Assembly: GCA_002306815.1 (NCBI GenBank) | Contig: DBTA01000052.1 | Coordinates: 1,605-39,964 of the forward strand | Direction: 5' to 3' | From: Dehalococcoidia bacterium UBA1328 | GTDB taxonomy: Bacteria > Chloroflexota > Dehalococcoidia > Lucifugimonadales > Lucifugimonadaceae | DNA length: 38,360 nt | Part shown: in pieces, positions 8,772-17,418 of the stretch | Numbering within the stretch: the stretch's first letter is position 1 | How the letters are laid out: every line of letters starts with the position of its first letter | The notes under the pieces: model-generated | Databases searched by the model: none | Told to the model about the DNA's origin: nothing | What the model saw: the letters and a program-made list of their open reading frames with translations, nothing else | Made by a program: the position numbers and the translations under genes

Positions 8772-9743
8772 TTGATCAAGATTGAGCACATGTCGAAAAG
8801 TTACGGACCGTATCCGGCCGTTATCGACATCTCATTTGAAGTGCTCAAGGGTGAAATAGTCGGCTTCCTAGGCCCCAACGGTGCAGGTAAGACCACGACA
8901 ATGCGTGTCGTAACTGGGTTCACTCCGCCAACCGAGGGTGATGTGACCGTAGGTGGTTACGACGTCGTTTCTCACTCACTCGACGTGCGCCGACACATTG
9001 GTTACTTGCCTGAGACCGTACCCCTTTACTTAGACATGACGGTTACGGATTACCTCACCTACATGGGTGAAATCCGAGGCATGAACTCTTCATGGGTAAA
9101 AGAGCGACTGCCTAAAGTGATTGAGATGGTTCGCCTTGGCGAATATCGAAAAACATTGGTAGGGCGGCTCTCAAAGGGTTACCGACAGCGAACTGGAATC
9201 GCTCAGGCGATTCTCCACGAACCAGATGTTCTCGTAATGGACGAGCCAACAATTGGTATTGACCCGATCCAAGTTGTCGAAACCCGTGAGTTGATCAGCG
9301 ATCTGGGTGAGAACCACACGATGCTGCTCAGCTCGCACATCCTTCCGGAAGTTAGCGCTATCTGTAAGCGAGTACTCGTGATCAACGACGGACGAATTGT
9401 TGCAGACGACAAGCCGGATGATCTGTCTGAAAAGCTGCAACACGCCGAGCGTATTGAGGTCAGCGTTCGCGGAGCTGAGGCGCCAGCATTTATTAATGCG
9501 ATGCGTGCTATATCCGCTGTCATAGATGCCCGATCTGACCAGCGTGTATCAATGGTTCAAAAGGCGGAGCGAGAAGAGTTCTCACCATTTATCGTCGACG
9601 CTCGGCCCAATGTTCAGGCAGCCGAGCAAATTGCGAAATCGATCATCGACAACGGTTGGGGACTGTCTAACCTGACACCGCTCCCGATGACCCTTGAAGA
9701 GATCTTCCTTGAACTTACAACTGTAGAGAATTTGGGCGAGTAG
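8772..9743 (+). CDS. ABC transporter ATP-binding protein, GldA/CcmA-like
   Basis: A 323-residue ATPase that would power the ABC-2 exporter encoded just downstream. Walker A is GPNGAGKT at 34-41, the signature is LSKGYRQR at 133-140, and Walker B ends with Asp157-Glu158 (VLVMDEPTIGIDP). The H-loop His is in LLSSHILPE. A roughly 100-residue C-terminal extension beyond the ATPase core is typical of this exporter class. The start is a TTG at 8772, preceded by GGAG at 8761-8764; no closer ATG gives a full Walker region. It is the first gene of a four-gene operon with gaps of 3, 8 and 3 bases and is divergent from the cysteine desulfurase across 211 bases. The exported substrate is unknown. Similar ATPases belong to the Gld gliding, Nos copper and multidrug systems. 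Confidence 0.94.
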   Translation: MIKIEHMSKSYGPYPAVIDISFEVLKGEIVGFLGPNGAGKTTTMRVVTGFTPPTEGDVTVGGYDVVSHSLDVRRHIGYLPETVPLYLDMTVTDYLTYMGEIRGMNSSWVKERLPKVIEMVRLGEYRKTLVGRLSKGYRQRTGIAQAILHEPDVLVMDEPTIGIDPIQVVETRELISDLGENHTMLLSSHILPEVSAICKRVLVINDGRIVADDKPDDLSEKLQHAERIEVSVRGAEAPAFINAMRAISAVIDARSDQRVSMVQKAEREEFSPFIVDARPNVQAAEQIAKSIIDNGWGLSNLTPLPMTLEEIFLELTTVENLGE

Positions 9744-9746
9744 GAA

Positions 9747-10508
9747 TTGCGTTTCATATCCGTCATAGCGATCAAAGAGATTCGCACATATTTCGCCTCG
9801 CCAATGGCCTACGTGGTTTCAGCGGCGTTTTTGGCGATCACTGGCTTCTTCTTCGTTGCATCAGTTTCAGATGCATTCGCAGAAGCAAGCATTCGAGGTT
9901 ACCTCGCAGGCGCGATCTTCTTTATGATTTTCATGTCACCAGCACTAACAATGCGTTTGATCGCGGAAGAACAAAAGCTCGGTACGCTGGAACTGTTGCT
10001 AACTTCACCGCTTCGTGAATTTGAGATCGTAATAGGGAAGTTCATCGCCGCATTTGCTACGACGCTATTCATGATCGGGTTGTCGATGTACTTCGTGATC
10101 GTGCTCTTCGTGTACGGCGACCCAGACATTGGTCCGCTGTTAAGCGGGCTGCTCGGACTTTCGCTCTACGCAGCTGCAACCCTGGCGGTCGGCCTATTTG
10201 CATCCTCGCTGAGTAGTAACCAGATCGTTGGGCTCGTCGTCGGATCTGGCATCCTTACCGCTCTCACGATTATCGATTTCGTTAGTGCACGTCTCTCCGG
10301 AGTCGCTTCAGAAGTACTCGACGCATTCCAACTAGGTGCTTCCTTCTCCGTGTTCGACCTCGACAGCTTCGGTGTCGCCGAAGGAGGTCACTTCGCAGAT
10401 TTTGCACGAGGCATTATCTCGCTCACAGATATTGCGTACTACGCTTCAATAACAGCAGTGTTCTTGCTACTCACGGTTCTCGTGCTCGAAGCAAGGCGAT
10501 GGCGCTAG
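9747..10508 (+). CDS. ABC-2 type permease, GldF-like
   Basis: A 253-residue integral membrane protein with about six hydrophobic segments and the ABC-2 permease layout. The N-terminal ISVIAIKEIRTYFASPMAYV and the cytoplasmic RLIAEEQKLGTLELLLTSPL are typical of the GldF/YhfC-type permeases that pair with GldA-like ATPases. The start is TTG at 9747, three bases after the ATPase stop, so translation is probably coupled. The next gene starts eight bases after its stop. Function follows from the family and the operon: it would form the transmembrane channel with the upstream ATPase. The substrate is not predictable from the sequence. Confidence 0.92.
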   Translation: MRFISVIAIKEIRTYFASPMAYVVSAAFLAITGFFFVASVSDAFAEASIRGYLAGAIFFMIFMSPALTMRLIAEEQKLGTLELLLTSPLREFEIVIGKFIAAFATTLFMIGLSMYFVIVLFVYGDPDIGPLLSGLLGLSLYAAATLAVGLFASSLSSNQIVGLVVGSGILTALTIIDFVSARLSGVASEVLDAFQLGASFSVFDLDSFGVAEGGHFADFARGIISLTDIAYYASITAVFLLLTVLVLEARRWR

Positions 10509-10516
10509 GCCGATAG

Positions 10517-12274
10517 ATGTCCACAGAACAGCAAAACAGGCCGGATACTCGGCCTTCACCCGATTCCGTTCGTCAGAAGACTCCGATCCTTGAGAGTCTA
10601 AAAAACAACACAAAGTCGATTCGACAAGCGCTAGCCCTCGTAGGTGTAAGTGCCGTCGTCTTAGGTGTTCTAATTTGGATTTTCCTGAGAGGGCTTGAGG
10701 GTCCTGCGTTTGTTGTTGCTGGCGTCGGTGTAGCCCTTCTAATTGTCGATGCGATCATTTCTCTCGCGACGGTCCGACAGGCGATTTTTGGCCGCAGGGG
10801 TCGTTACGGTCTCAATACAGCGATCGTGTTTATCGTATTCGTCGCAATTGCCGTCACGGTCAACTTTGCTCTTCACTGGGCGGTGGATCGACCAAACCCG
10901 GCTGGTTGGCTACGTATCGACACCACAGCGACCAAGCAGTTCTTGCTTGAGGAGCAAGTTGTTAACACGCTCGAAAACCTGAAAGAGCCTGTGAAGATCA
11001 CAGCGTTCTTCGCAACTGACACCGCCGCTGGTGCAGCTGCGTGGCGAGACACGGAGGACATGCTGAGCGAGTTCCGACGCCGATCTTCAGTCCACGAACT
11101 TAGCTACGAGCGAATCGACCCGGAACTCAACCCGAACGTCGCGACCAGCCTTGGTGTAACCCAATTCCCGGCGCTAGCGATCGAAGGTGTAGAGAGTCGC
11201 CGTACAGAAGTTGTGGTCGGCACCGATCCGCGGGATGGTTCGAACGTAATCACTGAACAGCAACTCGTAACGGGATTGCTCGTGATAAACCAGATCGTCC
11301 AGAAACAAATCGTTTTCATCACCGGTCACTCGGAGCGGGACGTTACCGATATCGCGGAAACGACGGCTTTCGGTCTGGCAGGTCTGGCTCTCAACCGAGA
11401 GAACTACGTTGTTCTTAACGAGACTCTGCAGGAACTCGGCACACGCATGGCAACGGGAAACCCGCAGGATGTACCGGCCGTAATCGTATTTGCAGACCCA
11501 AGCCAGGATCTTCTACCGATCGACCAGCAGGCGTTATTGAACTACACTCGCTCTGGTGGAAGCACCTTGTTTATGTTTGAACCGGGAAGCGTTCCAGACA
11601 GCTTCAAACAGTTCATTTCACGATACGCAGTTGTAGTTGGTGAAGGTGAAGCAGCAGATATAGCCAGCTTCGTTGCGCCAAGCCCTACTTTTATCCAGGT
11701 GAAAAAGAGCAACAGCCAGTTGCCACCGCACCCGGTTACTGACGGATTTGAGGTGCTCTACATGCCAGGTGCAACCCACTTCGGCTGGGCGATCGATCCT
11801 CTTTCAATCCCACTTGTTGACGAACTAACTCCGCTAGTCAGCCAGCGAATCCTTGCTTCGACAACCATCAGCAGCTGGTCGGAAACGGATCCTGACACCC
11901 TGAACTTCGATATCGACGAAGAAACTCCAGGACCGCTGCCACTCGCAGTTATTGTCGAAGCGGTCGGTGAACTCGCTGGTGGTGTTTACTCCGACGGAGA
12001 AGAATTGGTTTCATCGAACATGATCATGATTGGTGACACCGACTTCGCAAGCAACAATTACTTCGGCTCAGCAAACAACGCCGATCTGTTCGTAAACGCA
12101 ATCAACTACCTAGCGAAAGACTTCGAATTGATCTCGATTAGGAAAAAAATCGAATCAGACCGCCAGTTGTTCCTTACCAAGAACGAACGTGACTTCGTTC
12201 GATGGTCAGGATGGTTGCTCATGCCCACGCTAATCAGTCTTTTTGGCTTCTGGACTTGGTGGAGACGCCGCTAA
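10517..12274 (+). CDS. GldG-family ABC transporter auxiliary protein
   Basis: A 585-residue membrane protein of the GldG / uncharacterised ABC transport family. A soluble N-terminal stretch of about 35 residues is followed by three hydrophobic segments (about 37-59, 63-85 and 98-120). A large extracytoplasmic domain runs from about 125 to 555, and a final membrane segment (WSGWLLMPTLISLFGFWTWW) is followed by RRR. The outer domain starts with TATKQFLLEEQVVNTLENL and includes VFITGHSERDV and FMFEPGS, the conserved frame of the domain that resembles a glutamine-amidotransferase fold. The ATG start lies eight bases after the permease stop. In Bacteroidota gliding systems GldG forms a complex with GldA and GldF; in other phyla the role of these operons is not established. 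The 3-base gap to the DUF4340 gene argues that they act together. Confidence 0.88.
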   Translation: MSTEQQNRPDTRPSPDSVRQKTPILESLKNNTKSIRQALALVGVSAVVLGVLIWIFLRGLEGPAFVVAGVGVALLIVDAIISLATVRQAIFGRRGRYGLNTAIVFIVFVAIAVTVNFALHWAVDRPNPAGWLRIDTTATKQFLLEEQVVNTLENLKEPVKITAFFATDTAAGAAAWRDTEDMLSEFRRRSSVHELSYERIDPELNPNVATSLGVTQFPALAIEGVESRRTEVVVGTDPRDGSNVITEQQLVTGLLVINQIVQKQIVFITGHSERDVTDIAETTAFGLAGLALNRENYVVLNETLQELGTRMATGNPQDVPAVIVFADPSQDLLPIDQQALLNYTRSGGSTLFMFEPGSVPDSFKQFISRYAVVVGEGEAADIASFVAPSPTFIQVKKSNSQLPPHPVTDGFEVLYMPGATHFGWAIDPLSIPLVDELTPLVSQRILASTTISSWSETDPDTLNFDIDEETPGPLPLAVIVEAVGELAGGVYSDGEELVSSNMIMIGDTDFASNNYFGSANNADLFVNAINYLAKDFELISIRKKIESDRQLFLTKNERDFVRWSGWLLMPTLISLFGFWTWWRRR

Positions 12275-12277
12275 GCA

Positions 12278-13291
12278 ATGAATCTGCGTCTCCTACTCGT
12301 CCTAATCTCGGTTGCTTCGTACGTCTCGATTGGTGTGGTGTGGTTTGTTACCAACCCAACCGTCGAGCAGCGAGAGCCCGAACCTCCATTTTTCTACACT
12401 CTCGACCCGACTGACATCAGGCAAATTAGCCTGGATACGCGGGGGGAGCGTCTCAGCTGGTCACTTCGGGAAGATGTGAACCGCTGGTACTTCGACGACA
12501 TGAACAATATCCCGGCCGATCTGTTCCGGTGGGGTGGTATTACACAGTTGCTCGGTGGACCACGTACTCAGCGTGTGCTTTCACAACAAATTGAAGATCC
12601 TTCTCAGTACGGCCTTGACGATCCAACCGGAACGTTCATGGTAACTTTGCGTGATGGTTCTAGCGTGACTCTGCTCCTGGGAGACTTGACGCCGGATGGC
12701 GGAAACAACTACGCCCAAGTTGAAGGATTCCCTCAACTCGTGTTAGTCGACTCTTCATGGGGTCGTGTTTTGGAGCGTCTTGTTACAGAACCACCGTTAC
12801 CGGAGTGGCACTACACTCTCGTTGGCAAGCCTCGTGAGATGATCCTCTTCTACGAGAACGAAGTGGTACAGGCTTACGGATGGAACCGAGAAGAAGAAGC
12901 CTGGTACATATGCACAGTTCCTCTCGAAACCGACCCTTGCACAGGAACTCTTAAGGCGGACACACCAGCGGTTGATACAGAGCTCGAGCACTTCGGTAAC
13001 CCGGTTATTGGAGGTGCTGTAGCGCTCAACCTCGGTGAGGACGAGGAATTCGAACCGTACGGCACCCTCGTTGACTCGCCTTACATCGCCGTTCGAATTG
13101 AGAACAAGAACGAGACTACAGGCGTCACTGAGGTTACTCGTTTGACGATGACTATTGGTGACCTTACAGAAGATGGTGAGTCACGATACGCAGTAGCTAA
13201 CGAAACCTCAGATGTGATCTTGATCGACGCTGAGTGGGCAGACCGAGTCCTCGAGTTGTTCTTTGGAGAGGCCTTGGTCGAACAGAGCTAG
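12278..13291 (+). CDS. DUF4340 domain protein, membrane-anchored
   Basis: A 337-residue protein with one N-terminal hydrophobic segment (LLLVLISVASYVSIGVVWFV, residues 5-24). An exported beta-rich region follows that matches the repeated DUF4340 layout: DIRQISLDTRGERLSW, YGLDDPTGTFMVTLRDG, and VTLLLGDLTPDGGNNYAQV, with a second copy-like block near the C-terminus (RLTMTIGDLTEDGESRYAV). DUF4340 genes regularly follow GldG-like genes, and the 3-base gap here fits that pairing. The function is not known; an extracytoplasmic subunit or ligand-binding accessory of the transporter is the reasonable inference. It is the last gene of the operon and converges on the VWA gene 77 bases away. That short gap has T- and A-runs but no convincing terminator stem. 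Confidence 0.85.
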   Translation: MNLRLLLVLISVASYVSIGVVWFVTNPTVEQREPEPPFFYTLDPTDIRQISLDTRGERLSWSLREDVNRWYFDDMNNIPADLFRWGGITQLLGGPRTQRVLSQQIEDPSQYGLDDPTGTFMVTLRDGSSVTLLLGDLTPDGGNNYAQVEGFPQLVLVDSSWGRVLERLVTEPPLPEWHYTLVGKPREMILFYENEVVQAYGWNREEEAWYICTVPLETDPCTGTLKADTPAVDTELEHFGNPVIGGAVALNLGEDEEFEPYGTLVDSPYIAVRIENKNETTGVTEVTRLTMTIGDLTEDGESRYAVANETSDVILIDAEWADRVLELFFGEALVEQS

Positions 13292-13367
13292 ATCCTGCAG
13301 GTTAAAGCACCGAGATTTATACAAATATTCAAAAACAAAAATGCCGCTCGTCGCTGCGCAACGTTTT

Positions 13368-16300
13368 TTATGTGGTCAGGTTTCGATACAACTGCGGCAG
13401 CCGCTTAGGCAACAAGCTGACATCCGGCAAGACCTCGTAACTAAAGTCTTCCATCATTGTCTTCATGTAGTCGTGCCCAGCCTTATCGACGGTGAGGCAG
13501 AACGGGGTGATTCCAAGCTGTCTTGCCTCGATCAGGGATTGCCGTGTGTCGTGCACGGCGTATTCCTTCTCGACTCCTTCTCGGGAGTATCCGCGATCCT
13601 GCGGTCGTCCGTCCGAGATCAAGAACAAGAAGCGTGATCGTGCCTCAGCTTCCGAAAGCTTTTGTACCGTGTGACGAATCGCTGGCCCCATGCGAGTGGC
13701 GTGGAGAGGAGCAATGCGGTCGATTCGGCGTGGAACTATCTCGGAGAAGTTCTCATCGAGATCCTTGATCGTGTAGAACTCCACGTTTTCCCGACCGTAG
13801 CCCGAGAAGCCATAGATGCCGTACATGTCGCCGAGCGTTTCAAGTGAGTTGACCAGAAGAGTTATACCTTCCTTCTCTACGTCCACGATTCGCTTGTACG
13901 TCCTGCGGAGTCCCTCTGAGCGACGTGAGCGCAACCAGACCATGTATTCCACAGGGTCGTCGGGCGCGCCCCAGTCATCTGACGGCTTCTTGGCCTCATC
14001 AATCGCCTCCGCCGTCGATGCAGAAAGGTCGAGCAAGAACGCCACCGCCACTGAACGCTCGTTCTTGTTTCGGCGCCAGAAGAGCTTCTCGTCAGGCGAT
14101 ACGCCGACACTAAGGTCTATCAGCGCTTCAAGAACGGCGTCGAGATCATGCTCTTCACCGTCTTCGAGTCGCTTTTGTTTGCGGTACATCTCCGGAATAA
14201 CAAGCTCGAACTGTCGCTTAATTTGAGCGACCAGACCTGCGTTGTCAGCGAGAGTCTCTCGGAAGAAGTGTGGCTCACCATCGGCCATGATCTTTTCGTG
14301 GACCATGCACCAGTCCGGCTTGTACTCGTTAGCTCTGAAATCCCATTCCGGATAGGTGTAAGTGTCGGGTTCTATGGCGGTTAGTGGTCCTCCGTCTTCA
14401 TCGACGTGCTGTGAGGGGCCGGGCTGGAATTGCTGGTTCTCAGGGTCACGTTTTTGCAGCTCTTTCATCAGGTTTTCGATCATTTCCGAAACCTGTTCGT
14501 CGCCGCCTTCTTCGCCCTGAGTTTGCTCCATTTCCATTTCTGGAGCGTTTTTCATCATTTCTTCAAGTTGTTCCTGGGTGATCGGCTCCATTTCGCCGGT
14601 CTCCGACATATCGCCGCCTTCCATCATTTGCATTTGCGATAGAAGTTGCGATAGCTCGGGTTTGAACTCACCGCGGTAGTCGACTTCCTGCGGGGATGAG
14701 TAGTCTTCTTCAAGAATTTCCTCACCTTCGAGGTCCTGTTCTTGCGTACCATCCTGATCGGGATCGACTTCACCATCACCGTCAGGACCAGCCATCCCCA
14801 TGAACTGTTGGATCACTTCTTCAGGGTCGACAACGTCCTCATCATCCTCGGAATCGAAGTCGTCTTCTTCCTCTTCAGGCTCTAATTGCTCGAAGTCGTC
14901 GTCGTCGAGTTCTTCATTAATTACATCAATCAGAATCGAATAAGCCCGAATTGTGGCTTCGGTTGCATCTTCCACTGTCGCTTCTGAGTTCGTGATCTGT
15001 CTTACCAAACGGCGAAGCTTTTTCGCGGCTTCCTTGTGGTCGGCTGGCACGATCATTTCGTCGATCTGACCAAGGCTAACCCTGATCATGAACTCGACAA
15101 GCGCTTCGCGTGCTGGTAAATCGGTCACGTCGGGGCGTGATTCTAGCGCAGCGTCACGAACCATGTTGTACACGGTCATTACGCCTGGGTAGAGCTCGGC
15201 AACGTAACCGTCGATCCTGGAACTTTCGATGATCGTGAAAATATCGAGCGCCAGACGTCTTTCACCAAACAGGTCAAAGAACCGACTCATATCGGTGAGG
15301 AATTCAGGTTTCTCGACTTCTGTCTCAGTAGTCGTAGGTGTTGGCTCCAGCTGCGCGGGCGCCTCGTGACCGAAGATAACTACCTCGGGCAGCTTTGACG
15401 ATTGTTTACGTGCCTCTTCTTCCGCCGCCTTTGCGGCCTTGAGTTCGGTCGCACCGGGGAGTCGAGGTCGCAAGTCCTCAAACATTGTCGACGGAATGTC
15501 GAAATCAAACGCGAACGAACCGAACTCGATGTGACCTATCTGGTGGGTGGAGATCACCTTGAAGAATCCAAAGTTTTCGTCTTTGCTGGTGTACCTATTA
15601 ATTACCGAGGGCATGTAAATGGTCGTGCCTTCTGTTGTAGGTAGTTCCCCTTGAAACCAGCCGATGTTCTTATCCGCAAGAGCCTGAGCCGCCTGCACAT
15701 CAATGATGTGACCTGTTAGCGCGAGGCAGTACATCTGAATCACTTCGCGAACTCGCGATAGCTCAATCGATGAAGATAGAGAGTCAAGCATTTCCTGAGA
15801 AGCCGGAGACTCGAGTTTAAAGTATGAAACTGCCACTTCATCGCTCTCACGAGCAGATCGAACACCTTCCGCTTGCCATTGCCCCATTTGCTCGAATGTC
15901 ACTCTCTCGAGAATTTCAGGGACGATTTTCAGGAATTCAGGAGCGGCTGGAGCGGATACCGCAGCGATACCGTCAGTCATTTCCAGCAGGCGATCACGTG
16001 TATCCGCGGGAACTTTGTTCACGGTGTTGGCAGCGTCTCTAAGAACACCCGCTGCGTCGATTACTCCGGTGATTACAAGTCGGCGTGCAAGAGAAATCAG
16101 GGGTGCGCGATATGGCGTTCCAAGTTCAATCAAAGAAGCTGTTGCGGCGTCGAACAGAACCGTGGTTTCGCGCCACGACTTCTCAGCAACGATTTGCGCA
16201 AGATTAATAAAGCGATCCACATCGCCGGAGATCTTCGGGAAAAGTTCGATTCCCGCTCCAAGTGAATCACCTGCCTGATCGTATGAGCGACGGGACAAAA

Positions 16301-16814
16301 TTTCGAGGAACTCGCCGAAGTGACAGAACTCTTCGAATGAAAGTGTTTCTAGAAGATCTGGAGTGGCTTCAAATAGTCGGCAAGCCAGTGCGGAAGACTT
16401 CCAAGTGCCACGGTAGAGTGAACGGCACACGTTCGCCCAATCGTCGATGTAACGAGGGCGTAATCTCAACATTGCTTTAGGAGAGGACTTGAAATACGCA
16501 ACTGCCAAAGACGGAGAGTCTTCGCACAGTAAACTACCAGTCTTAGCCCACTTCAGGAACTGCCCCGAAGGAAGTTGACGTTGCACTGGCACAGATGCAT
16601 CGAAGAACTCGACAGCGGCTTCCCACGAACGAACGGTTTTTCGAGCAATCTCCAACCCTTCGATCGCCCAAAGACTGCAAGTATCTTCAGCGAGTCGACC
16701 TGAGAGTTTTTCCAGTGCCGCGTCGTACCGTTCTAGGACCGGCGCTGGGAACTGTTCGAGCTCCTTGCGGGTCATTTCGATTGCGGTTTTTTTTGCGTCG
16801 TCAGGACTGTTCAA
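13368..16814 (-). CDS. Large VWA-domain protein, NorD/CbbO-like metalloenzyme-activation factor
   Basis: A 1148-residue protein. Residues 1 to about 390 are almost entirely helical and look like an alpha-solenoid. Residues about 400-440 carry STHQIGHIEFGSF, an H-Q-x-x-H pattern that resembles a zinc-peptidase HExxH with Gln for Glu. Residues 636-790 are very acidic and Glu/Asp/Met/Gln-rich. The C-terminal von Willebrand A domain (about 918-1148) has a full MIDAS set: DLSAS at 929-933, Thr1040 and Asp1068. This arrangement fits NorD/CbbO proteins, which work with NorQ/CbbQ AAA+ ATPases to insert metal into, or reactivate, an enzyme. The matching ATPase is two genes upstream. The start is a TTG at 16812-16814, 22 bases after the Nudix stop. 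It is much longer than typical NorD. The client enzyme is not in the window. Confidence 0.85.
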   Translation of the reverse strand: MNSPDDAKKTAIEMTRKELEQFPAPVLERYDAALEKLSGRLAEDTCSLWAIEGLEIARKTVRSWEAAVEFFDASVPVQRQLPSGQFLKWAKTGSLLCEDSPSLAVAYFKSSPKAMLRLRPRYIDDWANVCRSLYRGTWKSSALACRLFEATPDLLETLSFEEFCHFGEFLEILSRRSYDQAGDSLGAGIELFPKISGDVDRFINLAQIVAEKSWRETTVLFDAATASLIELGTPYRAPLISLARRLVITGVIDAAGVLRDAANTVNKVPADTRDRLLEMTDGIAAVSAPAAPEFLKIVPEILERVTFEQMGQWQAEGVRSARESDEVAVSYFKLESPASQEMLDSLSSSIELSRVREVIQMYCLALTGHIIDVQAAQALADKNIGWFQGELPTTEGTTIYMPSVINRYTSKDENFGFFKVISTHQIGHIEFGSFAFDFDIPSTMFEDLRPRLPGATELKAAKAAEEEARKQSSKLPEVVIFGHEAPAQLEPTPTTTETEVEKPEFLTDMSRFFDLFGERRLALDIFTIIESSRIDGYVAELYPGVMTVYNMVRDAALESRPDVTDLPAREALVEFMIRVSLGQIDEMIVPADHKEAAKKLRRLVRQITNSEATVEDATEATIRAYSILIDVINEELDDDDFEQLEPEEEEDDFDSEDDEDVVDPEEVIQQFMGMAGPDGDGEVDPDQDGTQEQDLEGEEILEEDYSSPQEVDYRGEFKPELSQLLSQMQMMEGGDMSETGEMEPITQEQLEEMMKNAPEMEMEQTQGEEGGDEQVSEMIENLMKELQKRDPENQQFQPGPSQHVDEDGGPLTAIEPDTYTYPEWDFRANEYKPDWCMVHEKIMADGEPHFFRETLADNAGLVAQIKRQFELVIPEMYRKQKRLEDGEEHDLDAVLEALIDLSVGVSPDEKLFWRRNKNERSVAVAFLLDLSASTAEAIDEAKKPSDDWGAPDDPVEYMVWLRSRRSEGLRRTYKRIVDVEKEGITLLVNSLETLGDMYGIYGFSGYGRENVEFYTIKDLDENFSEIVPRRIDRIAPLHATRMGPAIRHTVQKLSEAEARSRFLFLISDGRPQDRGYSREGVEKEYAVHDTRQSLIEARQLGITPFCLTVDKAGHDYMKTMMEDFSYEVLPDVSLLPKRLPQLYRNLTT

Positions 16815-16836
16815 TTGGTTGCCTTTATAGACTCTC

Positions 16837-17418
16837 TCACGCTGGGTTCATAACGATGTCGATCGTGTTGTTAATGATCCTCGCAGAAGCTCCCCAGATG
16901 ATTCGATCTTCGTATGCGTATGCATCGAGTTTTCTCGTTGTGCCATTACGAATCACTGTGATTGATCTCCGAGATACCTGATCAACGAACACCCGCACTG
17001 GCACGTTAACTACATCTGCTACTTCTGCAACATGAGGAGTGATGTTCACTTCGTCCGTCAATCGGCCAGCGTATGGCCACACTTTAAATCCGGTCGATGT
17101 GTCAACAGGTGGCATCTCGCACCAAATATCGATGTCGCTCGGACGAATACCTAGCTCTTCGTTGGTCTCGCGAAGTGCCGCGTGCATTGCCGAATCATCG
17201 GATTCTTCGATCATTCCGCCCGGAAACGCCCATTGACCACTGTGGTTTCGTAACGTCTCCGCGCGTTTGATCATCAGTACGCAGGGTTCTCCGTTCGTAA
17301 CATTGAACAACACACTTACGGCCGCGGGAGGACTACTACCCTTTGCTTCATGCTTCATTCCTGAGTATGACCTCAGGGTAGTTTCAAGCCTCTGGATCGT
17401 AAGTCTCGAAGTGTTCAC
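16837..17418 (-). CDS. Nudix hydrolase, CoA pyrophosphatase (NudL)-like
   Basis: A 193-residue Nudix enzyme. The segment MIKRAETLRNHSGQWAFPGG leads into the Nudix helix, which ends in RETNEELGI. The LRxHxGxxAFPGG lead-in is the mark of the NudL/YeaB CoA-pyrophosphatase group, which cleaves CoA to 4'-phosphopantetheine and adenosine 3',5'-bisphosphate. The start is GTG at 17416-17418, overlapping the upstream ATPase stop by four bases (GTGA), so the two genes are translationally coupled. The VWA gene follows 22 bases later. A coaE gene lies at the head of the same block, so enzymes making and hydrolysing CoA are neighbours. The family assignment is strong; the CoA specificity is inferred from the motif only. 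An alternative is a general nucleotide-sugar or dinucleotide hydrolase. Confidence 0.88.
   Translation of the reverse strand: MNTSRLTIQRLETTLRSYSGMKHEAKGSSPPAAVSVLFNVTNGEPCVLMIKRAETLRNHSGQWAFPGGMIEESDDSAMHAALRETNEELGIRPSDIDIWCEMPPVDTSTGFKVWPYAGRLTDEVNITPHVAEVADVVNVPVRVFVDQVSRRSITVIRNGTTRKLDAYAYEDRIIWGASARIINNTIDIVMNPA

Noticed and set aside
13292..13370. A terminator between the DUF4340 and VWA genes
   Set aside because: T- and A-runs are present on both sides, but the GC-rich middle does not form a stem longer than three or four pairs.
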